The notes below the pieces were generated by a model. The model was given only the letters and a program-made list of their open reading frames with translations, was not told where the DNA came from and made no database searches. Positions 20,089 to 21,000 of a stretch of DNA of 21,000 nucleotides are shown piece by piece (positions within the stretch are counted from its first letter, which is position 1; each line of letters opens with the position of its first letter). Both the position numbers and the translations under genes were made by a program. The stretch lies in contig CAIIXF020000350.1 in assembly GCA_903813345.2 (NCBI GenBank), positions 1-21,000 on the forward strand, written 5' to 3'. This stretch comes from Owenia fusiformis. Its lineage: Eukaryota > Annelida > Polychaeta > Sabellida > Oweniidae.

Positions 20089-20204
20089 GTACCTCTTTCG
20101 AGGTTAGAAAAATAAGTCTATAGACTCATTATAATGTTCCTCTCCACGGAAATCTTTTGTAAAAGGCGAAAGATTTATGCGTGGATGAAGAGAAACCAGA
20201 GTGT
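20089..20204 (-). ncRNA. U5 snRNA, unit 16 (loop I variant; outermost gene)
   Basis: T at 20158 gives A at RNA nt 47, as in units 4 and 10. It is the first gene of the array in the direction of transcription. Its PSE (20255-20283) is intact. Only 165 bp of the next unit separate it from flanking DNA, which keeps the near-octamer TTGCAAAT at 20372-20379. Confidence 0.95.
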
Positions 20205-20352
20205 GTAAGGAAAGGTGATTAACTCGTATAAATGATTAATCAGAGCACATAATGTGGTGTCTGCTGGTTAGACCGTTTCAGATTTCTAAATGATTATCAG
20301 CTTCTCAAGACGATTAAAATCACATTTCCTAGCTATTTCAATAAGTTAGTAT

Positions 20353-20517
20353 AGCCATAGCAAAGGACATAATTTGCAATAGAACAAAATGTCATATTTA
20401 ACAGATGCGATTTTTAGTGAAGATCATACGATTAGTCTTCTATTACTTATATACTCTGATCAACTTATTGTCATTGAAAATACGTATCAGATCATATAGT
20501 CTTTCAAGCAGAAGGTG
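20353..20517. repeat. Partial terminal unit 17
   Basis: Bases 1-165 of the unit match, ending GAAGGTG. At 20518 the sequence turns into unrelated DNA. No RNA gene falls in this part. Confidence 0.93.
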
Positions 20518-21000
20518 CGAATTATTATTTGAGCTTCTGATCCTACTACAGAAGAATCTGGCCGGGATCTATGCACTTTGTAGAACAATTTTTTCTCAAG
20601 ATAATAAATTCATTGGGGTTTGAGTTTCCCATATATGACCATTATAACATTTTACCCTATACTTTATTAACGGTTAGTATCCAATCCTAGTGCAACACAC
20701 TGTTCCTAGTCGAAATGTGTGGATGCAGTCATACTCATGTAATGTATCGTAAATACCCGCCTCTGTACTTTTCAAAGGCAGAATTTTGCACTTTTGTTTA
20801 AATGATCTATATTTACTCATCCATATATACTTCATTGATTTACCAAACCAGAGCTAACCTATAAACACACATTCTGTGATTTTTAACGGCGAATGAATAG
20901 GTAGCTCAAACGAGTTCACTTGACCCGTTTTCTCATCTCGCTCACAGCTGTGAGAAGGTATGTATAATTTGCCATAGGTTTACTTTATAACGGAGAATAA
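20518..21000. other. Flanking DNA outside the array
   Basis: AT-rich sequence with no open reading frame, tRNA or snRNA that I recognise. Near the junction there is a CTTCTG/CAGAAG inverted repeat (20534-20539, 20549-20554); CAGAAG also lies just inside the array (20509-20514). A perfect 14-bp palindrome CTCACAGCTGTGAG is at 20941-20954. A short AATTA...GAGCTT echo of unit positions 167-179 may be a decayed remnant or chance. Confidence 0.6.

Larger units (their letters stand above)
1..20517 (-). repeat. Tandem array of 1147-bp U5-U4 snRNA gene units
   Basis: The motif AGCCATAGCAAAGGACATAA recurs at 1, 1148, 2295, 3442, 4589, 5736, 7883, 9030, 10177, 11324, 12471, 13618, 15765, 16912, 18059, 19206 and 20353. 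Spacing is 1147 bp except across units 6 and 12, which are 2147 bp long because of a 991-bp insertion plus a 9-bp duplication. Units are almost identical, with only a handful of single-base differences noticed by eye. Each full unit holds one U4 and one U5 gene, both on the minus strand. The phase chosen here (unit position 1 = window base 1) is arbitrary, and the array probably continues to the left of the window. Tandem snRNA arrays are known in animals (sea urchin U1 and U2, Xenopus U1 and U2, human U2). Such near-identity points to recent homogenisation by unequal exchange or gene conversion. Confidence 0.98.
15765..20517. repeat. Higher-order repeat, copy 3 (cut off by the array end)
   Basis: This block starts like copy 2 (T at 15874) and carries the markers at 17812 and 20158. 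It ends within its fifth unit at 20517. The sixth, transposon-bearing unit would have come next and is absent because the array ends first. Confidence 0.88.

Noticed and set aside
1-20517. CRISPR array or bacterial repeat system
   Set aside because: The repeats are 1147 bp, nearly identical throughout with no unique spacers, and encode spliceosomal RNAs, which are eukaryotic.
20405-20623. A 72-codon open frame across the array edge
   Set aside because: It begins inside repeat spacer and ends in flanking DNA, so it exists only by the junction. Composition is AT-driven (L, I, R, S) with no recognisable domain.
20840-20860. U5 5'-end remnant in the flank (AAACCAGAG)
   Set aside because: Only nine bases match, and loop I, Sm site and hairpin are missing.

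Overview
The window is almost entirely one tandem array of spliceosomal small nuclear RNA (snRNA) genes from a eukaryote. The U4 and U5 RNAs look like those of animals, but I cannot name the species. I see no believable protein-coding gene. From base 1 to 20517 a unit of 1147 bp repeats head to tail: 16 complete units plus the start of a seventeenth. Every complete unit carries one U4 gene (unit positions 348-491) and one U5 gene (unit positions 884-999), both on the minus strand, so U5 lies upstream and U4 downstream in the direction of transcription. That makes 16 U4 and 16 U5 genes. The rest of each unit is AT-rich spacer with promoter and 3'-end signals.

Units start at 1, 1148, 2295, 3442, 4589, 5736, 7883, 9030, 10177, 11324, 12471, 13618, 15765, 16912, 18059, 19206 and 20353. 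Units 6 and 12 are 1000 bp longer than the others. Each carries the same 991-bp non-coding inverted-repeat transposon (6084-7074 and 13966-14956) flanked by a 9-bp target duplication, GTTATAAAT. The insertion point is exactly at the 3' end of U4, between the gene and its presumed 3'-processing signal. The element and several single-base variants recur every 7882 bp (six units plus 1000 bp). The array therefore has a second, higher-order periodicity: a six-unit block that already carried the transposon was later copied.

Both gene types share a promoter element about 51-79 bp upstream (ATCTGAAASGG, a spacer, then ACACCA). This fits a proximal sequence element (PSE) of RNA polymerase II snRNA genes. 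They also share a TAGTCTYCWA motif 14-17 nt past the RNA 3' end that fits a 3' box. Two more PSE-like fragments lie in the spacers with no recognisable gene behind them.

The array stops abruptly at 20517, at unit position 165. Bases 20518-21000 are AT-rich flanking DNA in which I recognise no gene. U4 and U5 work together in the U4/U6.U5 tri-snRNP, so one-to-one linkage in a repeat unit would give matched dosage; that is inference. Variants of U5 (loop I, and next to the Sm site) and of U4 (central stem) sit at fixed places in the higher-order repeat and are the most useful leads.
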